A stretch of 64,000 nt of DNA from Betaproteobacteria bacterium (GCA_016183615.1 JACPEG010000041.1:62001-126000), one strand, 5' to 3'; positions 53,607 through 63,506 are shown, counted from the stretch's first letter. Notes: generated by a model from the letters alone, not told the origin. Program-made: numbers and translations.

Positions 53607-55046
53607 ATGACGTTTTTCCGAACCAAGCTTGCGGCGGCAGCGATTGCCCTTGCCGCCGCAGTTCCCGCGATTCCCGCCGATGAGCTTCCCGACCTGGGCA
53701 ACGTGGCCCAGAGCGTGCTCTCGCCCCAGCAGGAGCGGCGCATCGGCGACGAGATCATGCGCCAGATCCGGGCCGACCGGGACTACCTGGACGACGCCGA
53801 GGTCAGCGAGTATCTGAACAGCCTGGGCTTCCGGCTGGTATCGAGCAGCCCGGAGCCGCGGCTCGGATTCGAGTTCTTCGCCGTCAACGATCCGATGGTA
53901 AACGCCTTTGCCCTGCCCGGGGGCTACATCGGCGTGCATACCGGACTCCTGCTCACCGCCCAATCGGAATCGGAGCTGGCGGCGGTGCTGGCCCACGAAG
54001 TGGCCCACGTCACCCAGAACCACCTGGCGCGGATCATCGAAAGCGAGAAGCGCTCCCAGATCACCTCGCTGGCGGCGCTCGCCATCGCGATTCTTGCCGC
54101 CCGCTCCAATTCCCAGGTGAGCCAGGCGGCGGTGGCCACGGCCCAGGCGCTGCCGCTGCAGAGCCGGCTCGATTTCACCCGGGAGCATGAGCGGGAGGCC
54201 GACCGCATCGGACTGCAGATTCTCGAGCGCTCGGGCTTCGATCCGCGCGCCATGGTGGCGTTCTTCGAGCGGCTGCAGCGGGCCAACCGGCTGTACGAGA
54301 CCAACGCGCCGTCGTACCTGCGCACCCACCCCCTCACCTTCGAGCGCATTGCCGACGTGCAGAACCGCACCGACCCCCTGCCCTATCGGCAGGCCGCCGA
54401 CAGCGCGGACTTCCACCTGCTGCGGGCAAAGCTGCGGGCCCGGCAGGGATCGCCCGCCGACGCGGTGACTTACTTCGAGTCCACCCTGAGGGAGAAGAAA
54501 TTCGCCAGTGAGGGCGCCCAGCGCTACGGCCTGGTGGCCGCGCTGCTGCGCACGGGCAACGTGGTGCGGGCCGAGCGGGAACTCGAGATCCTGAGAAAAT
54601 CGGCGCCGGCCCACCCCGTGATCGAGACCCTGGCGGGGCAGGTCCTGCTCGCCGCGGGCCAGACCGCTGGCGCGCTCGCCCACTACCCGGCGGCCCGGCA
54701 ACGCTTTCCGCAGCACCGGGCACTCACCTATGATTACGCCGATGCGCTGATCCGCGATCGCCAGCCGGAACTGGCGCTCAAGCTCCTGGCCGGCGAGGTC
54801 GAACGCTTCCCCGACGACCCCCATCTCCATGGGCTGCGGGCACGCAGCTATGCCGCGCTCGGGAAACGATTGCTGCAGCACCAGGCCCAGGCCGAGGCCT
54901 ACACCCGGCTCGGGAACCTCGGCGCTGCCATCGAGCAGCTGCAGCTGGCCCTCAAGAGCGGGGACGGGGACTTCTACCAGCTCTCCAGTGCTGAAGCACG
55001 GTTGCGGGAACTCAAACAGATCGATGCCGAGAACCGCCGGCCCTGA
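53607..55046 (+). CDS. bepA: BepA-type periplasmic M48 metalloprotease with TPR repeats
   Basis: 479-aa protein that assists or degrades outer-membrane proteins such as LptD. It has a signal peptide (cleavage near IPA, about residue 23), the M48 peptidase domain (about 50-270) with zinc motif HEVAH (residues 130-134) and the third-ligand Glu in REHEREADRIG, and a C-terminal TPR domain (about 290-470). The start is ATG 53607; the frame is open upstream into moaC's complement and was cut back because the signal peptide begins here. Confidence 0.92.
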   Translation: MTFFRTKLAAAAIALAAAVPAIPADELPDLGNVAQSVLSPQQERRIGDEIMRQIRADRDYLDDAEVSEYLNSLGFRLVSSSPEPRLGFEFFAVNDPMVNAFALPGGYIGVHTGLLLTAQSESELAAVLAHEVAHVTQNHLARIIESEKRSQITSLAALAIAILAARSNSQVSQAAVATAQALPLQSRLDFTREHEREADRIGLQILERSGFDPRAMVAFFERLQRANRLYETNAPSYLRTHPLTFERIADVQNRTDPLPYRQAADSADFHLLRAKLRARQGSPADAVTYFESTLREKKFASEGAQRYGLVAALLRTGNVVRAERELEILRKSAPAHPVIETLAGQVLLAAGQTAGALAHYPAARQRFPQHRALTYDYADALIRDRQPELALKLLAGEVERFPDDPHLHGLRARSYAALGKRLLQHQAQAEAYTRLGNLGAAIEQLQLALKSGDGDFYQLSSAEARLRELKQIDAENRRP

Positions 55047-55257
55047 GGCCCGCCGGAGGGCGGCGCGGGAACCTGATAACCCTATTAAATGTCGAAGTTT
55101 TCGCCAATAAATTGGGCTTATTCGCGCATTAAATCCAACTATTTGGCGCGTAAGGATTTTCTGGTCAGAATGGATTTCCAAAGAGAAGCAAACCGGGTTA
55201 TCCTTGGCAGCTTCCGCAAACCGGAAATTTCAACCCATCAAGGTAGGAGACGACAGC

Positions 55258-55728
55258 ATGAATGAGTTGCGCAGGGCCCTGCTCAAGGGCGGAACCGCGG
55301 CCGGCACCGTCGCCGTGGCCATTGCGGCCGGGCTGATGCGGCCGAGCCAGGTGCTGGCGGCCGAGTGGAACAAGGCCGCGTTTGACGCGAAGAGCGTGTC
55401 CGATGCCCTGAAGGGGATCGGCGCCGCCTCTCCCGCGGACAGCAAGGACATTCTCATCAAGGCCCCCGACATCGCCGAAAACGGCGCCGTGGTCCCGGTG
55501 GAGGTGACCAGCAGGATCGCCGGCACCCAGACCATCGCCATCATCGCGGAGAAGAATCCCCAGCCCCTCGCCGCGAGCTTCGATCTTTCCAACGGCGCCG
55601 AGGGCTACGTCCACGTGCGCCTCAAGATGGGCCAGAGCTCCAACGTCAAGGTGGTGGTCAACGCCGGCGGCAAGCATTACACCGCGGCCAAGGAAGTCAA
55701 GGTGACCATCGGCGGCTGCGGCGGCTGA
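55258..55728 (+). CDS. soxY: SoxY, sulfur carrier subunit of the Sox system
   Basis: 156-aa periplasmic protein with a Tat-type N-terminus (LRRALLKGG, then a hydrophobic stretch to about residue 37). The C-terminus ends GGCGG, the swinging arm whose cysteine carries the sulfur substrate covalently. It pairs with SoxZ, encoded 57 bases downstream. ATG 55258 has AGGTAGGAGA in front; the open frame upstream is non-coding. Neither SoxXA nor SoxCD is in this window, so the set may be a truncated (thiosulfate-to-sulfane) Sox system. Confidence 0.96.
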   Translation: MNELRRALLKGGTAAGTVAVAIAAGLMRPSQVLAAEWNKAAFDAKSVSDALKGIGAASPADSKDILIKAPDIAENGAVVPVEVTSRIAGTQTIAIIAEKNPQPLAASFDLSNGAEGYVHVRLKMGQSSNVKVVVNAGGKHYTAAKEVKVTIGGCGG

Positions 55729-55785
55729 TCGCTGCGCCCGGCAACCCGCCATTCCATCGCCAATCCAGGACACAGAGGACACAAC

Positions 55786-56103
55786 ATGGCAGAACCGATG
55801 AAGATTCGCGCCCAGCTCCAGGGCGACGTGGTGGACGTGAAAGTGCTCATGAACCACCCCATGGAAACGGGCCAGCGCAAGGACCCGCAGACCAACCAGA
55901 CCGTTCCGGCCCATTTTATCCAGACCGTCACCGCAACCCTGAACGGCAGGCAGGTGCTGGCCGCCCAGTGGAGCCAGGCCGTCTCCAAGAATCCGTTCCT
56001 CGGCTTCAAGGTGAAGGGCGGCAAGGCGGGCGACAAGCTGGTGATCAGCTGGGCCGACAACAAGGGCGACAAAAACACGACCGAGGCGACCGTCAGCGGC
56101 TGA
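55786..56103 (+). CDS. soxZ: SoxZ, partner of SoxY
   Basis: 105-aa immunoglobulin-like protein that stabilises SoxY in the periplasm. The sequence begins AEPMKIRAQLQGDVVDVKVLMNHPMETGQRKD and has the family's KNPFLGFKVKGGKAGD. It has no signal peptide of its own and is exported with SoxY. It follows soxY in the usual order and is followed by a strong terminator, so soxB is on a separate transcript or read-through. Confidence 0.96.
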   Translation: MAEPMKIRAQLQGDVVDVKVLMNHPMETGQRKDPQTNQTVPAHFIQTVTATLNGRQVLAAQWSQAVSKNPFLGFKVKGGKAGDKLVISWADNKGDKNTTEATVSG

Positions 56104-56164
56104 CCGCGCGAGCGTCATCGCATCCCCCGCGGCATTTGAGAAAAACGGGGGATCGGTGCCGAGG

Positions 56165-56193
56165 AGCCCGGGATCGCCATCCCGGGCTTTTTT
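56165..56193 (+). terminator. Intrinsic terminator after soxYZ
   Basis: AGCCCGGGAT (56165-56174) and ATCCCGGGCT (56179-56188) form a perfect 10-bp stem with a 4-base loop, followed by TTTTTT. Strong terminator between soxZ and soxB. Confidence 0.93.
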
Positions 56194-56297
56194 GTGGGGA
56201 TAAGACAAAGGTCGCGAATGAACCTGCACCTGCGGAAGCAGCTCCGTTGCAGGACCGATTTCATTCGGCCGCATCCGGATGACCAAGGAGGAAAACG

Positions 56298-58013
56298 ATG
56301 TCCCTCACCCGGCGGGAATTTCTGCAAATCCTGGCGGCGGCCGCCGCCGCCGGGCTGCCGCTCACCGACAAGCATGCCCTGGCCGCAAAGCCCGAGGCCG
56401 GTTTCTACGACCTCACCCGGTTCGGGAACCTGCGGCTGCTGCATTTCACCGACTGCCATGCCCAGCTGCTGCCCGTGTACTTTCGCGAGCCCAGCGTCAA
56501 CATCGGTGTCGGCGGCGCGGTGGGCCGCCCCCCCCATCTGGTGGGGGAAGCCCTGCTCAAGGCCTTCCGCATCCGGTCCGGTTCCCCGGAAGCTCACGCC
56601 TTCACCTACCTGAATTTCGAAAAGGCGGCCCGCACCTACGGCAAGGTGGGCGGCTTCGCCCATCTCGCCACCCTGGTGAAACAGCTGCGTGCCGGGCATC
56701 CCGGCACCCTGCTCCTCGACGGCGGCGACACTTGGCAGGGCTCCGCCACCAGCCTCTGGACCAAGGGGCAGGACATGGTTGAGGCCTGCAAGCTGCTGGG
56801 GGTGGAAGCGATGACCGCGCACTGGGAGTTCACCTACGGCGGCGAGTGGGTGAAGCAGGTGGTGGATACCGATCTCAAGGGCAAGGTGGATTTCCTGGCC
56901 CAGAACGTGAAGACCACGGACTTCGGGGACCCGGTGTTCGCCCCCTACGTCCTGCGGGAGCTGAACGGCGTGCCGGTCGCGATCATCGGCCAGGCCTTCC
57001 CCTACACGCCCATCGCCAATCCCCGGTACATGGTCCCCGACTGGAGCTTCGGCATCCAGGACGACAATCTGCAGAAAATCGTCAACGAGGTGCGCGCCAA
57101 AGGCGCCCAGGTGGTGGTGCTGCTGTCCCACAATGGCATGGACGTGGATCTCAAGCTCGCCACGCGGGTCACCGGGATCGACGCGATTCTGGGCGGCCAC
57201 ACCCATGACGGCGTGCCGCAGCCCACGCTGGTGAAAAATGCCGGGGGTCAGACCCTGGTGACCAATGCCGGCTCCAACGGAAAGTTCCTGGCGGTCCTCG
57301 ATCTCGAGGTCAGAGCCGGCAAGCTCGCGGGCTACCGCTACCGCCTGCTCCCGGTGTTCTCCAACCTGCTGGCGCCCGACCCCGCCATGGCGGATCTGAT
57401 CCGCAAGGTCCGGGCGCCGTTCGAGGACAGGCTCAACGAGAAGCTGGCGGTCACCGAGGGACTGCTCTATCGCCGCGGCAACTTCAACGGCACCTTCGAC
57501 CAGCTCATCCTGGATGCGATGCTGGAGGTGAAGGGGGCGCAGATCGCTTTCTCCCCGGGCTTCCGCTGGGGCACCACGCTGCTGCCGGGGGAAGCCATCA
57601 CCATGGAGCGGCTGATGGACCAGACCGCCATCACCTATCCGTACAGCACGCTCAACGAGCTCACCGGTACCCAGATCAAGGACATCCTGGAAGACGTGGG
57701 CGACAATCTGTTCAATCCCGATCCCTATCTGCAGCAGGGCGGCGACATGGTGCGGGTGGGCGGACTCACCTACACCTGCAGTCCGTTCGAGACCATCGGC
57801 CGGCGCATCAGCAACATGCGGCTTGACGGCAAGCCCATCGACCCGGACAGGAAATACAAGGTGGCAGGCTGGGCGCCGGTCGCCGAAGGCGCCTCCGGCG
57901 AGCCCATCTGGGAGGTGGTGGCCCGCTACCTGAGGGACAGGAAGGTGATCACGCCGCGCAAGCTGAACCTGCCGAGGCTGAACGGCATGCGGGACAATCC
58001 CGGCATGGCCTAG
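56298..58013 (+). CDS. soxB: SoxB, di-manganese sulfohydrolase
   Basis: 571-aa periplasmic enzyme that releases sulfate from the sulfonate group bound to SoxY. It has a Tat signal (LTRREFLQILAAAAAAG) and a calcineurin-like metallophosphatase fold with metal motifs TDCHAQLLP, DGGDTWQGSATSLWTKGQD, LLSHNGMDVD and LGGHTHDGVPQP, then the 5'-nucleotidase C-terminal domain (about 360-540). AAGGAGGAAAACG is a strong ribosome site. It is separated from soxYZ by a terminator, so it probably has its own promoter in the 56194-56290 region, although I see no clear one. Confidence 0.97.
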   Translation: MSLTRREFLQILAAAAAAGLPLTDKHALAAKPEAGFYDLTRFGNLRLLHFTDCHAQLLPVYFREPSVNIGVGGAVGRPPHLVGEALLKAFRIRSGSPEAHAFTYLNFEKAARTYGKVGGFAHLATLVKQLRAGHPGTLLLDGGDTWQGSATSLWTKGQDMVEACKLLGVEAMTAHWEFTYGGEWVKQVVDTDLKGKVDFLAQNVKTTDFGDPVFAPYVLRELNGVPVAIIGQAFPYTPIANPRYMVPDWSFGIQDDNLQKIVNEVRAKGAQVVVLLSHNGMDVDLKLATRVTGIDAILGGHTHDGVPQPTLVKNAGGQTLVTNAGSNGKFLAVLDLEVRAGKLAGYRYRLLPVFSNLLAPDPAMADLIRKVRAPFEDRLNEKLAVTEGLLYRRGNFNGTFDQLILDAMLEVKGAQIAFSPGFRWGTTLLPGEAITMERLMDQTAITYPYSTLNELTGTQIKDILEDVGDNLFNPDPYLQQGGDMVRVGGLTYTCSPFETIGRRISNMRLDGKPIDPDRKYKVAGWAPVAEGASGEPIWEVVARYLRDRKVITPRKLNLPRLNGMRDNPGMA

Positions 58014-58190
58014 CAGGGCCGCAGCGGCGCGGGCCTTCGGTTTCCGGGAGCCGGCGCCCGATGTAACAAAGTGTTTCGGATGCCGGATCCGGAAACATGC
58101 GGTTACACGGCGGTTTTATCCGGCGGCGGATACGGCTACCATATGCGCTCCGTTTCCGAATGAATCCGCCGCGGGACTGCCCCCATCGAA

Positions 58191-59351
58191 ATGCGCGCCA
58201 GAATCCTCGTCGTCCTTTCCGTCCTCGGCCTGGTCGCCGCCGGGGTCGTGCTGTTCGGAAGTTCCGCCTCGACGCCCGGCGCGCGCTACCGCACCCAGGA
58301 GGCGGACCGGGGTGACATCGTGCAGACCATCGCCGCCAACGGCACCCTCAATCCGGTCACCCTGGTGAACGTCGGCACCCAGATTTCCGGCACGGTGTAC
58401 CGGCTCCACGTGGACTTCAACCAGCAGGTGCGGGAGGGCCAGGTGCTGGCCGAGCTCGATCCTTCGCTCATCGAGGCGGCGATCCGCCAGGCCGAATCCA
58501 ATCTGGCCTCGGCCCAGGCCAGCCTCAAGCTGGCGCGGACCAAGGAAAACCGCACGCGGGAACTGGTCGCGAAGAACTTCGTCGCGCGCTCCCAGCTCGA
58601 CGACGCGGTGGAGGCCCGCGAGGCCGCCGAGGCCCAGGTGGCGGCGGTGAAAGCCCAGCTGGAGCGGGAGCGCACCAACCTGCGCTACTCGGTGATCCGC
58701 TCCCCCATTTCCGGCGTGGTGGTGGCCCGCAACGTGGACCTGGGGCAGACCGTGGCCGCCAGCTTCCAGACCCCGACCCTGTTCCAGATCGCGAGGGACC
58801 TGCGGGAAATGGAAATTCACACGGCCATCGCCGAGGCGGACATCGGCACCATCCGCGTCGGCCACCCGGTCCGGTTCAGCGTGGATGCATTCTCCGATCG
58901 CCAGTTCCAGGGCGCGGTGAAGCAGGTCCGCCTCAACCCCACCAACCAGCAGAACGTGGTCACCTACAACGTCGTGGTGGCCACGGACAACGCCGACGGG
59001 CGCCTGCTGCCCGGCATGACCGCCCACGTGCGCATCACCACCCAGCGCCGGGAAAATGCCCTGCGCGTGCCCAACGCGGCGCTCCGGTTCCGGCCGGTGG
59101 CCGCCGCCAACGGCCAGCCCGCGCAACCCGGGCCGGCAGCCCCGGGCCGCGCTCGCCGCGCCGGTTCCACGGTGTACAAGCTGGGCGCCGGCGGCGAGCC
59201 GGTCGCGGTCTCCCTCAGAATCGGCATCACCGACGGCAATTTCAGCGAAGTGGTGGAGGGGGAGCTGAAGCCCGGAGATGCTTTGATCGTCGCTGATCTC
59301 GCGCCCAAAAAAGAACGCAAGTCGAGCGGCTTCAGCCTGCGGATGTTCTGA
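58191..59351 (+). CDS. macA: MacA-like periplasmic membrane-fusion protein
   Basis: 386-aa RND/HlyD-family adaptor with one N-terminal membrane segment (ILVVLSVLGLVAAGVVLF, about 5-22). The lipoyl-like half motifs (GTQISGTVYRLHVDFNQQVREGQVLAELD and SPISGVVVARNVDLGQTV) flank a coiled-coil hairpin (about 95-165: LIEAAIRQAESNLASAQASLKLARTKEN). It bridges the MacB transporter to an outer-membrane channel. Its stop overlaps the start of the ATPase gene (TGATG). Substrates of such systems include peptides, macrolides and siderophores; here unknown. Confidence 0.9.
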   Translation: MRARILVVLSVLGLVAAGVVLFGSSASTPGARYRTQEADRGDIVQTIAANGTLNPVTLVNVGTQISGTVYRLHVDFNQQVREGQVLAELDPSLIEAAIRQAESNLASAQASLKLARTKENRTRELVAKNFVARSQLDDAVEAREAAEAQVAAVKAQLERERTNLRYSVIRSPISGVVVARNVDLGQTVAASFQTPTLFQIARDLREMEIHTAIAEADIGTIRVGHPVRFSVDAFSDRQFQGAVKQVRLNPTNQQNVVTYNVVVATDNADGRLLPGMTAHVRITTQRRENALRVPNAALRFRPVAAANGQPAQPGPAAPGRARRAGSTVYKLGAGGEPVAVSLRIGITDGNFSEVVEGELKPGDALIVADLAPKKERKSSGFSLRMF

Positions 59352-60055
59352 TGTCCGGCGCGAGCCTGATTCGCGTGGAGGGCCTCGCCAAGCGCTACGG
59401 CAACGGCGGAGAGCCCGAGGTCGAGGTGCTGCACGACATCCGGCTCGAAATCCGGCCCGGCGAGTTCGTCGCCGTCATGGGGCAGTCCGGTTCCGGCAAA
59501 TCCACCTTCATGAACATCCTGGGCTGCCTCGACACACCGAGCGCGGGCCATTACTACTTCGACGGGCGCGACGCCGGCGGGCTCGCCCCGGACGAGCTCG
59601 CCGCCCTGCGCAACGCAAGCTTCGGCTTCGTGTTCCAGGGCTTCAACCTGTTGCGAAGGGTCAACGCCCTGGACAACGTGGCTCTGCCCTTGCTCTATGC
59701 GGGAATCGGCAAGGGCGAGCGCCGGGCCCGGGCGCGCCGGCTGCTGGAGGAGATGGGGCTCGCGACCCACGCCCACCACCTGCCCAACCAGCTCTCGGGC
59801 GGGCAGCAGCAGCGGGTGGCGATCGCTCGGGCCCTGGCCAACCATCCGCGGGTCATTCTCGCCGACGAACCCACCGGGAACCTCGACACCCAGACCAGCC
59901 AGGAGGTGATGGGAATTTTCCAGCGCCTCAACCGCGAGCAGGGAATCACCCTCATCCTGGTCACCCACGAGGCCGAAATCGCCGGCTACGCCTCGCGCCT
60001 GGTGCGCTTTCTCGACGGGCGTATCGTGCACGACGGGCCGGTGCATCCCCAATGA
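59351..60055 (+). CDS. MacB-type ABC transporter ATPase subunit
   Basis: 234-aa ATPase of the LolD/MacB group. Walker A is GQSGSGKST (about 46-54), the Q-loop [12 protein letters not shown] signature [15 protein letters not shown] and Walker [13 protein letters not shown], followed by the switch histidine in VTHEAE. In many MacB proteins ATPase and permease are one polypeptide; here they are two genes, the permease starting in a four-base overlap. Energises the MacA/permease complex. Confidence 0.93.
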   Translation: MSGASLIRVEGLAKRYGNGGEPEVEVLHDIRLEIRPGEFVAVMGQSGSGKSTFMNILGCLDTPSAGHYYFDGRDAGGLAPDELAALRNASFGFVFQGFNLLRRVNALDNVALPLLYAGIGKGERRARARRLLEEMGLATHAHHLPNQLSGGQQQRVAIARALANHPRVILADEPTGNLDTQTSQEVMGIFQRLNREQGITLILVTHEAEIAGYASRLVRFLDGRIVHDGPVHPQ

Positions 60056-61275
60056 GACTCGCCGCCGTTCCCAGCGAATCCTGGCGCGCCATGGCGCTCA
60101 ACCCGCTGCGCACCGGGCTCACCATGCTCGGCATGGTGATCGGGGTCGCGGCCGTGGTGGCGATGCTCGCCATCGGCCAGGGGGCCCAGGCGGTGGTGAA
60201 CCAGCAGATCGCCAGCATGGGCAGCAACCTGTTCCTGATCCTTCCCGGCGCCGCCACCTCCGGCGGGATGCGCATGGGAATCGGCACCGCGCTGCCGCTC
60301 ACCGCGGCCGACGCCCAGGCCATCGGGGAGCTGCCCACGGTGACGGCTTCGGCGCCCATGACCAGCGGCACCGCGCAGCTGATCCACGCCAGCAACAACT
60401 GGAGCACCCTGGTTTACGGCATCACCCCGGAGTTCTGGGCGGCGCGCGACTGGAAGATCGATTCCGGCGAAATGTTCAGCGAAACCGACGTGCGCTCCGC
60501 AGCCCGGGTGGCCCTCATCGGGCGCGTGGTGGCCGAGAACCTGTTCGGCAACGCCGACCCGGTGGGCGAAACCATGCGCATCCGCAACATCCCGTTCACC
60601 GTAGTGGGCGTGCTGGCCCCGAAGGGCCAGAGCCTCGACGGCCGCGACCAGGACGACACCGTACACGTGCCCCTCACCACGGCGCAGCGGCGGCTGTTCG
60701 GCATGCAAATCCCCGGCGCCATCCGCTTCATCATCGCCCAGAGCGCCTCGCTGGAAACCATGGATACGACCGAGGAGGAAATCAAGCGCCTGCTGCGCCA
60801 GCGGCGGCGCATCCCGCCGGGCGGCGAGGACGACTTCACGGTGCGCAACCTTACCGCCACGGCCGAGGCGGCGGCCATCTCCGCCCGGGCCATGTCCTTC
60901 ATGCTGGGGGCCATCGCCTCGGTGTCGCTGCTGGTGGGCGGCATCGGCATCATGAACATCATGCTGGTGTCGGTCACCGAGCGCACCCGCGAGATCGGCG
61001 TCCGCATGGCGATCGGCGCGCGCCGGCGCGACATCCTGGTGCAGTTTCTGACCGAGGCGCTCACCATCTGCATTCTGGGCGGCGCGATCGGCGCGGCGCT
61101 GGGAGTCGGCGGCGCCTGGCTCGCCGCCGAGCTTGCCGACATGCAGGTGGTCGTAACGGTGGCCGCGATCCTGCTCTCCTTTGGATTCGCCGCCGCCGTG
61201 GGGCTGTTCTTCGGCTTCTACCCGGCCCACAAGGCTGCCCGCCTGCGGCCGGTGGAGGCGCTGCGCTACGAATAG
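60052..61275 (+). CDS. MacB-type ABC transporter permease
   Basis: 407-aa membrane subunit of the MacB/FtsX type: one N-terminal helix (about 25-45), a large periplasmic domain of about 220 residues (MacB_PCD), and three C-terminal helices in the FtsX domain (about 280-400) with ILLSFGFAAAVGLFFGFYPAHKAARLRPVEALRYE at the end. The short GATAR-type motif IGARRRDILVQFLTEA couples to the ATPase. ATG overlaps the ATPase stop by four bases. Same operon as the adaptor and ATPase. Confidence 0.93.
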   Translation: MRLAAVPSESWRAMALNPLRTGLTMLGMVIGVAAVVAMLAIGQGAQAVVNQQIASMGSNLFLILPGAATSGGMRMGIGTALPLTAADAQAIGELPTVTASAPMTSGTAQLIHASNNWSTLVYGITPEFWAARDWKIDSGEMFSETDVRSAARVALIGRVVAENLFGNADPVGETMRIRNIPFTVVGVLAPKGQSLDGRDQDDTVHVPLTTAQRRLFGMQIPGAIRFIIAQSASLETMDTTEEEIKRLLRQRRRIPPGGEDDFTVRNLTATAEAAAISARAMSFMLGAIASVSLLVGGIGIMNIMLVSVTERTREIGVRMAIGARRRDILVQFLTEALTICILGGAIGAALGVGGAWLAAELADMQVVVTVAAILLSFGFAAAVGLFFGFYPAHKAARLRPVEALRYE

Positions 61276-61409
61276 GGTTCCGGGGCCGAGGGCACCGCGG
61301 CCCAAGCGGCTGACTTTGCGGTATATTGACAGGCAAAAGCCCGGCCGACGAGCGGGCCGGCGGATCCCGGCCGCGACGAGTCAAATCCGGGCCGTTATTG
61401 CGAAAGCCC

Positions 61410-62225
61410 ATGGCGTTTCAAACCCTGAACCCGTTGCCGGCGATCTCCGGCCTCGCACGGCACCGTTACCTGATCGCCCAGCTCACCCGGCGCGACGTGC
61501 TGCTCAAGTACCGCGGTTCGTTCCTCGGCATCGGCTGGTCTTTTTTTTATCCCTTACTGCTGCTGGCGGCCTTTGGCCTGGTATTCGGCCATATCCTCGG
61601 CACGCGCTGGCCCCAGAACGCCGAATCCGGCCTTCCGCTGGTGCTGGTGATGTACGCCGGCCTCATCGTTTACAACTTCTTCTCCGAAGTTGCCTCCGCG
61701 GCACCGCGTTTCATCCTGGGCTACCAGAGCCTCATCAAAAAGAACGTTTTCCCGACCGAAGTATTGCCGGTCGTCCTGACGATGTCGGCGACCATTCACG
61801 CGGCCATCAACGCCGCGCTGCTGCTCGCCGCGGTCGCTGTCTTCGGCAAGCTGCACGCCGCCGTCCTGCTGGTGCCCGTGGTATTCCTGCCGGCGTGGCT
61901 GCTGGCCCTCGGCGTGGCCTGGTTCCTGGCCGCAGCGGGCATATTCGTCCGCGACATCATCCAGGTGATTCCGGTACTGATGCAGGTGCTGCTTTTTCTC
62001 TCCCCGGTTTTCTATCCCGTGTCGGCGGTGCCCGATTTCCTGCGCTGGATGTATGACTTCAGCCCCCTCACGGCCCTGATGGAGGATTTCCGCCGGGTGT
62101 GCCTTTGGGGCCAGATGCCCCAGTGGGACCGCTGGGCGGTCATGATGCTGGTGGGCCTGGCGGTCGCGCTCGCCGGGCTTGCCTTGTTCCGCAAGGGGCA
62201 GGAGGAATTCGCCGATGCCCTCTAG
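61410..62225 (+). CDS. Polysaccharide export ABC transporter permease (Wzm/KpsM type)
   Basis: 271-aa ABC-2 type permease with six hydrophobic segments. The N-terminal RHRYLIAQLTRRDVLLKYRGSFLGIGWSFFYPL is the family signature of polysaccharide and teichoic-acid exporters. It pairs with the Wzt-type ATPase 24 bases downstream. It exports a lipid-linked O-antigen or capsule chain from the cytoplasm. Start MAFQTLNPLP at 61410; an upstream frame extends to 61326 without homology. Confidence 0.93.
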   Translation: MAFQTLNPLPAISGLARHRYLIAQLTRRDVLLKYRGSFLGIGWSFFYPLLLLAAFGLVFGHILGTRWPQNAESGLPLVLVMYAGLIVYNFFSEVASAAPRFILGYQSLIKKNVFPTEVLPVVLTMSATIHAAINAALLLAAVAVFGKLHAAVLLVPVVFLPAWLLALGVAWFLAAAGIFVRDIIQVIPVLMQVLLFLSPVFYPVSAVPDFLRWMYDFSPLTALMEDFRRVCLWGQMPQWDRWAVMMLVGLAVALAGLALFRKGQEEFADAL

Positions 62226-62249
62226 GCGGCCGCAGACCGCTCCCCGGCG

Positions 62250-63506
62250 ATGAACACCACCGCCATCTCGGTAAAGGACGTCAGCAAGGCCTATCGCATC
62301 TATGACGGCCCCCTGGGCCGCCTGCGCCACCTGTTCGGCCTGGGAAGCCCCGGCACCCGCCGTGAATTCCCCGCCTTGCGCGGGATCGGCTTCGAGGTCG
62401 CAAAAGGCGAGAGGGTCGGCATCATCGGCCGCAACGGATCCGGAAAGAGCACGTTGCTGCAGCTCATCTGCGGCATCATGCGCCCGAGCGCGGGCAGCAT
62501 CGTGGTGAACGGCCGCGTCTCCGCGCTGCTCGAGCTGGGAAGCGGCTTCCACCCGGAGTTCACGGGCCGGGAGAACGTGTTCCTGCAGGCGGCCGTGCTC
62601 GGCCTCGCCCATTCGGAGATCGAGGAGCGCCTGGACGACATCCGGGCATTTGCCGACATCGATGAATTTTTCGACCGTCCGGTCAAGACCTATTCTTCCG
62701 GCATGTTCGTGCGGCTGGCGTTCTCGGTGGCGGCCCAGGTGATCCCGGATGTGCTGGTGGTGGACGAGGCCCTGAGCGTCGGCGACATGACGTTCCAGAA
62801 AAAGTGCACCCGGCGCATGGAGGAGCTGTGCGCGTCCGGGGCTACCGTGCTCCTGGTTTCCCACGACCTGCACCTGATCGAGAGATTCTGCGATCGCGCG
62901 CTGGTGCTCGATCGCGGGCGCTGCCTGTGCGATGCGAGCGCCGCCGAAGCGACCATGTTCTACCTCAACCTGGTCCGGGAGGGCTCGCTCCAGGCGCCGG
63001 AACACGACGCCGCAGCCGGACCGGAGCAACTCTACGCCACGGGAGAGGCCTCCCTCCTCGAGGTGCGCACGCTCGATGCCAGGGGGCAGCCCCGGGACGT
63101 TTTCGTGACGGGGGAAGACATCATCGTGGCGGCCCGCTACCGGGCCCACGGGCCGCTGCGCAGGCTCTCGTTCGGCTGCTCGGTGTGGGCGGGCGTCGAC
63201 GCACGGGTCGGCACCGCCAGCCTGCGGTTCGAGGGGTCCGGGCCGTGCGAAAAAGAACTCGATGGAGAATTCGAGGTCAGAATGACCCTGGCCGCGGTCC
63301 CGCTCCTTCCCGGCACCTACTCGCTGCGGGGCGGGATCTACGACGAGAACCTGCTGCACGCCTGCTGCCTCTGGGGCTGGACCGGCAAACCGAAAGGCGT
63401 GTTCACCATCGCCAGCAGCACCGTCAACGGCTTCGTGCTGAAGGAGTCACTGGGCTTCGTGATGCTGCCGTCGCGCTGGGAGGTGCGGGAGGGCGGCCAT
63501 GAATAG
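62250..63506 (+). CDS. Polysaccharide export ABC ATPase with C-terminal substrate-binding domain (Wzt type)
   Basis: 418-aa protein: ABC ATPase (1-245) with Walker A GRNGSGKST, KTYSSGMFVRLAFSVAAQV as signature, Walker B DVLVVDEALSVGD and the switch His in VSHDLHLI, then a Wzt-type C-terminal beta-sandwich domain (about 280-418) that in related systems recognises the modified end of the O-antigen. It follows the permease gene and overlaps the next gene by eight bases. It defines the exporter as the Wzm/Wzt kind used for homopolymeric O-antigens. Confidence 0.93.
   Translation: MNTTAISVKDVSKAYRIYDGPLGRLRHLFGLGSPGTRREFPALRGIGFEVAKGERVGIIGRNGSGKSTLLQLICGIMRPSAGSIVVNGRVSALLELGSGFHPEFTGRENVFLQAAVLGLAHSEIEERLDDIRAFADIDEFFDRPVKTYSSGMFVRLAFSVAAQVIPDVLVVDEALSVGDMTFQKKCTRRMEELCASGATVLLVSHDLHLIERFCDRALVLDRGRCLCDASAAEATMFYLNLVREGSLQAPEHDAAAGPEQLYATGEASLLEVRTLDARGQPRDVFVTGEDIIVAARYRAHGPLRRLSFGCSVWAGVDARVGTASLRFEGSGPCEKELDGEFEVRMTLAAVPLLPGTYSLRGGIYDENLLHACCLWGWTGKPKGVFTIASSTVNGFVLKESLGFVMLPSRWEVREGGHE

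Noticed and set aside
55080-55257. A fourth operator of the TATTAG-N6-CTAATA type upstream of soxY
   Set aside because: The region is AT-rich and has AATAA-N7-TTATT, but the half-sites and spacing do not fit R1-R3.
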